Shown in pieces: positions 61,540-64,000 of a DNA stretch of 64,000 nt (the first letter of the stretch is position 1; each line of letters starts with the position of its first letter). Position numbers and translations under genes: made by a program. The notes beneath the pieces are model-generated. The model did not search any database, was not told the origin of the DNA, and was given only the letters and a program-made list of their open reading frames with translations. Origin of the DNA: Mactra quadrangularis (lineage: Eukaryota > Mollusca > Bivalvia > Venerida > Mactridae); the NCBI GenBank assembly GCA_025267735.1, contig CM046295.1, positions 11,977,167-12,041,166 of the forward strand, written 5' to 3'.

Positions 61540-61792
61540 ACGATCTGCATGTATTATATAATGGATTGAACACTCTTTTATGCATTATAAAATAAAATTT
61601 AACAAGTTGAGTTTCTATTCATTAGATTTCTAAGAGTTCCATTCAAATCATAGATAGATGAAAAGTACGATCTGCATGTATTATATCATCGATTGAACAC
61701 TATTTATTTGCTTTGTAAAATGTTTAAACGTAGGATTTCTATTCATTTGGTTTCTAAGAGTTCCATTCAAATCATAGATCGAATAAAACTGA
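61540..61792. repeat. 127-bp tandem duplication
   Basis: TACGATCTGCATGTATTATA occurs at 61539 and 61666. Both units end in GAGTTCCATTCAAATCATAG. Two units are present with moderate divergence. Confidence 0.85.
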
Positions 61793-62118
61793 ACTTATAC
61801 CGAACTTCAAATATTTAATGCAAAACATAACAGACATATTGACAAAAGCAGAAATACAAATAAACTCAATTGGCAGAGATGAATTTAAATGATATAAAAC
61901 ATGTACAGGTAAACCTAGAATTGAGGCCATTTTTATAACGAAAAAAGTCATGGAACATATTGATATATTGAATATTCAAACAACTTCTATAACGAAATAT
62001 GCGGGAAGCTTTACAACCTGTTATTATCTGTAATATGTTTGTATATAGTATTTGTTTGAGTTAATTGTTTTCTTATATATACTAACCGTTTACACCTCTA
62101 ACAGATGATGTAAAGCCT

Positions 62119-63293
62119 CAGTCCCATAAAATCGTGGCTTGTTGCGGACCCGTACGTGCGAACAGTCGTAGGCCGTGGGAAGCCTTGCGTTTGTACGGTC
62201 TCTCTACGGGTTTGTGGTCACATAAATTATAGAGCCGTGCGGTCAATCGTAAGAGCGGCAGTACGGGCATCGTACGTGCTATTTACGAATGTAGAAGACT
62301 CCCGTGCGGCCGCCGCAAGGACTATGGGCGTATATATTTTGTCTGATAAGATGATGACGTAAAGCCTGTTAAGAAAACAAACAGAAACGGAATATGTATC
62401 GTATGATCCGTACGAATGCCGCACGGGACCGGTACGTCACTCGTAACAAACCGTACGACTGAAAGCGATTTCATTATAGGCCGTAAGCCGTAAGATCGCA
62501 AGGATGTGGTCACAATAGCGAAATAATGTTGTTTACGGACATGTTAGTGCTAGAATCGTAGATGATCGTGCGGGCTGTCGTGCGGTTAACGTACGGGTCC
62601 GTAAGAAGAATTGGAATAAAAACGAGTCGTAAAGACCCGTGTCTGGAACATGTGTATGCACATCTTCAAGACACGATCACGCACGGCACTTATCCGTAGA
62701 TAGAGCCGTAAACAATCGTACGGCGATCTTGCGGCCACTTGCGGGGTACGAACGACACATTAGCGCAACATCGGCCCATTAATTTCGTAGGATTCGTGAT
62801 TGCAAATAATTAATTGTTGACTAGTTGAGTTAAAAATGGCACTTATACGTACTCTGTAACGTTCGCGGTAACTGAACTACCTACTGTTGTCAAAGTCAAA
62901 TATTTCTTTAATGTCGGTAAAAATATATCAATAATACAAAACATAAGCTATGTATAGCTTTTGCACGCGTGTATACTATACATCGCATGAAAATTAATTA
63001 TACGTAACCATGCCGCACGTAATCATTAAGTTGACTGTACACACATGGCTTAAAACAACACACCCGTACGGAGCCGTAGCTGGAAGATATGCAATTTTAT
63101 TCCATGTTTGGCCACGATTTTGTTCACGATTTGACTTTAAAACTGATACGTGTATCCACGGCTCATCGCACGAACCCTGGTATAAACGTAGCAGTCCGTA
63201 CGGGTACGCAATAGTTCGTACGGGGCCTTACGATGCTTGGTCGCACGGCGCCCGTACGGTAACCTTACGGCTATTGTTATGTTTATGGGACTG
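62119..63293. mobile_element. CGTACG-rich MITE-like element, short form
   Basis: TIRs CAGTCCCATAAA (62119-62130) and TTTATGGGACTG (63282-63293). More than ten CGTACG-type motifs, mostly as CGTACGG or CCGTACG, are scattered in both orientations, which makes the element markedly richer in CpG than its surroundings. No transposase frame or clear target duplication was seen. Relatives: 48000-51221 and the right part at 900-1239. Confidence 0.8.
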
Positions 63294-63310
63294 TAGCATA
63301 AGAATAGATT

Positions 63311-63599
63311 TGTAAACTATAGCTATAAGTTATTGGATAAAGTAAGACTTGTAAACTATAGCTATAAGTTATAGGATAATGTAAGACTTGTAAACTATAG
63401 CTATAAGTTATAGGATAAAGTAAGACATGTAGACGATAGCTATAAGTTATTGGATAAAGTAAGACTTGTAAACTATAGCTATAAGTTATAGGATAATGTA
63501 AGACTTGTAAACTATAGCTATAAGTTATAGGATAAAGTAAGACATGTAGACGATAGCTATAAGTTATAGGATAAAGTAAGACTTGTAAACTATAGCTAG
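63311..63599. repeat. 39-bp minisatellite with a three-unit higher-order pattern
   Basis: Seven full units start TGTAAACTAT or TGTAGACGAT at 63311, 63350, 63389, 63428, 63467, 63506 and 63545, and a partial eighth at 63584. Each carries AGCTATAAGTTAT. Variants (TTGG/TAGG, AAAG/AATG, ACTTG/ACATG, AAACTAT/AGACGAT) repeat with a period of three units, 117 bp. It lies just beyond the CGTACG element end. Confidence 0.95.
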
Positions 63600-63726
63600 T
63601 CTGAAGTAAGAGTTACGTTACTTAATAGAACCTTATGATGAAGTTTTAAAAATAGTCATACATGAAAGGACGTATGTAACAGGGTTGCATATATTATGTT
63701 CTTGAGTTGGTGGTTTTGTTATGTTC

Positions 63727-63830
63727 ATTGATAGATAGATAACAGTAACCCAATGACATATGGTAATAGTTGGAAAGTCGGTGAACGCGCGTCAGCATGA
63801 AACTTAAACTTTAAAATGCCATTATTTTTA
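63727..63830 (+). mobile_element. Family B SINE 3' fragment
   Basis: GATAGATAGATAACAGTAAC, CCCAATGACATATGGTAATA and AAAGTCGGTGAACGCGCG match the 3' half of 2512-2825. The tRNA head is absent. Confidence 0.6.
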
Positions 63831-64000
63831 ACTGCTATAAAGTCGGTAATCGTGCTTAAACACGAAAATTATACAATAAAATGTAATGGAACTATCAATT
63901 TTGAGACATTTTATGGTACAGTTTCTCAACATCTTATAACATGTGTTGTATTTGATTTATTTCAGGTGAAGAATAAAGCCGTGTAACAAAGATATATATA

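Noticed and set aside
63311..63599. CRISPR-like regular repeat
   Set aside because: The units are contiguous without unique spacers and the genome is eukaryotic; it is a minisatellite.

Overview
This is AT-rich eukaryotic genomic DNA, most likely from a bivalve mollusc; the species cannot be named from it. The grounds are intron-containing genes for RING-less TRIM-like proteins in a tandem family, several tRNA-headed SINE families whose 3' ends resemble those common in bivalves, and a heavy load of short terminal-inverted-repeat (TIR) elements. Most of the window is non-coding repeat sequence; there are no operons and no CRISPR array.

The genic backbone is a cluster of two-exon genes, all on the minus strand. 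Exon 1 encodes two B-box zinc fingers. Exon 2 encodes a coiled coil, a Ser/Thr-rich linker and a probable six-bladed NHL-like propeller. Two copies are intact: gene 1 (exons 17088-16724 and 15558-14097, about 608 aa) and gene 2 (33994-33645 and 32455-30982, about 607 aa). A third exon 2 (47504-46032) has two stops and a frameshift. Two further exon 1 copies stand apart (7303-6939 and 56646-56282); the partner of the first must lie left of the window and the partner of the second is probably the broken exon 2. Every junction is phase 2, so the exons are interchangeable modules.

Layout: 1-8065 is one copy of a segmental duplication whose second copy is 49983-57395, about 50 kb away. An older paralogous pair (9640-10880 and 38985-40045) and related 3' flanks of the genes (12715-14096 and 25850-30981) indicate that the locus grew by earlier tandem duplication. 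Between the genes lie: a 1.2 kb long-TIR element with an 8-bp target duplication (11224-12433); a 5 kb inverted repeat with two decayed copies of a GCD-motif cysteine-rich gene (20037-25013); a TIR element and foldback elements between gene 2 and its displaced 3' flank (27288-30340); a three-copy degenerate repeat 5' of gene 2 (34230-35660); a hAT-type MITE (37121-37901); a LINE remnant (38480-38620); a decayed two-exon gene (40289-41193) beside 62 perfect TACAA repeats; and a hAT-like protein fragment (about 42327-42450). The right end holds a 3.8 kb foldback element full of ATGCAAAT-like octamers (57400-61187), a CGTACG-rich element (62119-63293; a longer relative is at 48000-51221) and a 39-bp minisatellite (63311-63599).

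The B-box proteins are probably cytoplasmic scaffold or innate-immunity-type TRIM relatives. Without a RING they should not be autonomous E3 ligases. That functional reading is inference from family knowledge; the gene structures and repeats are read directly from the sequence.
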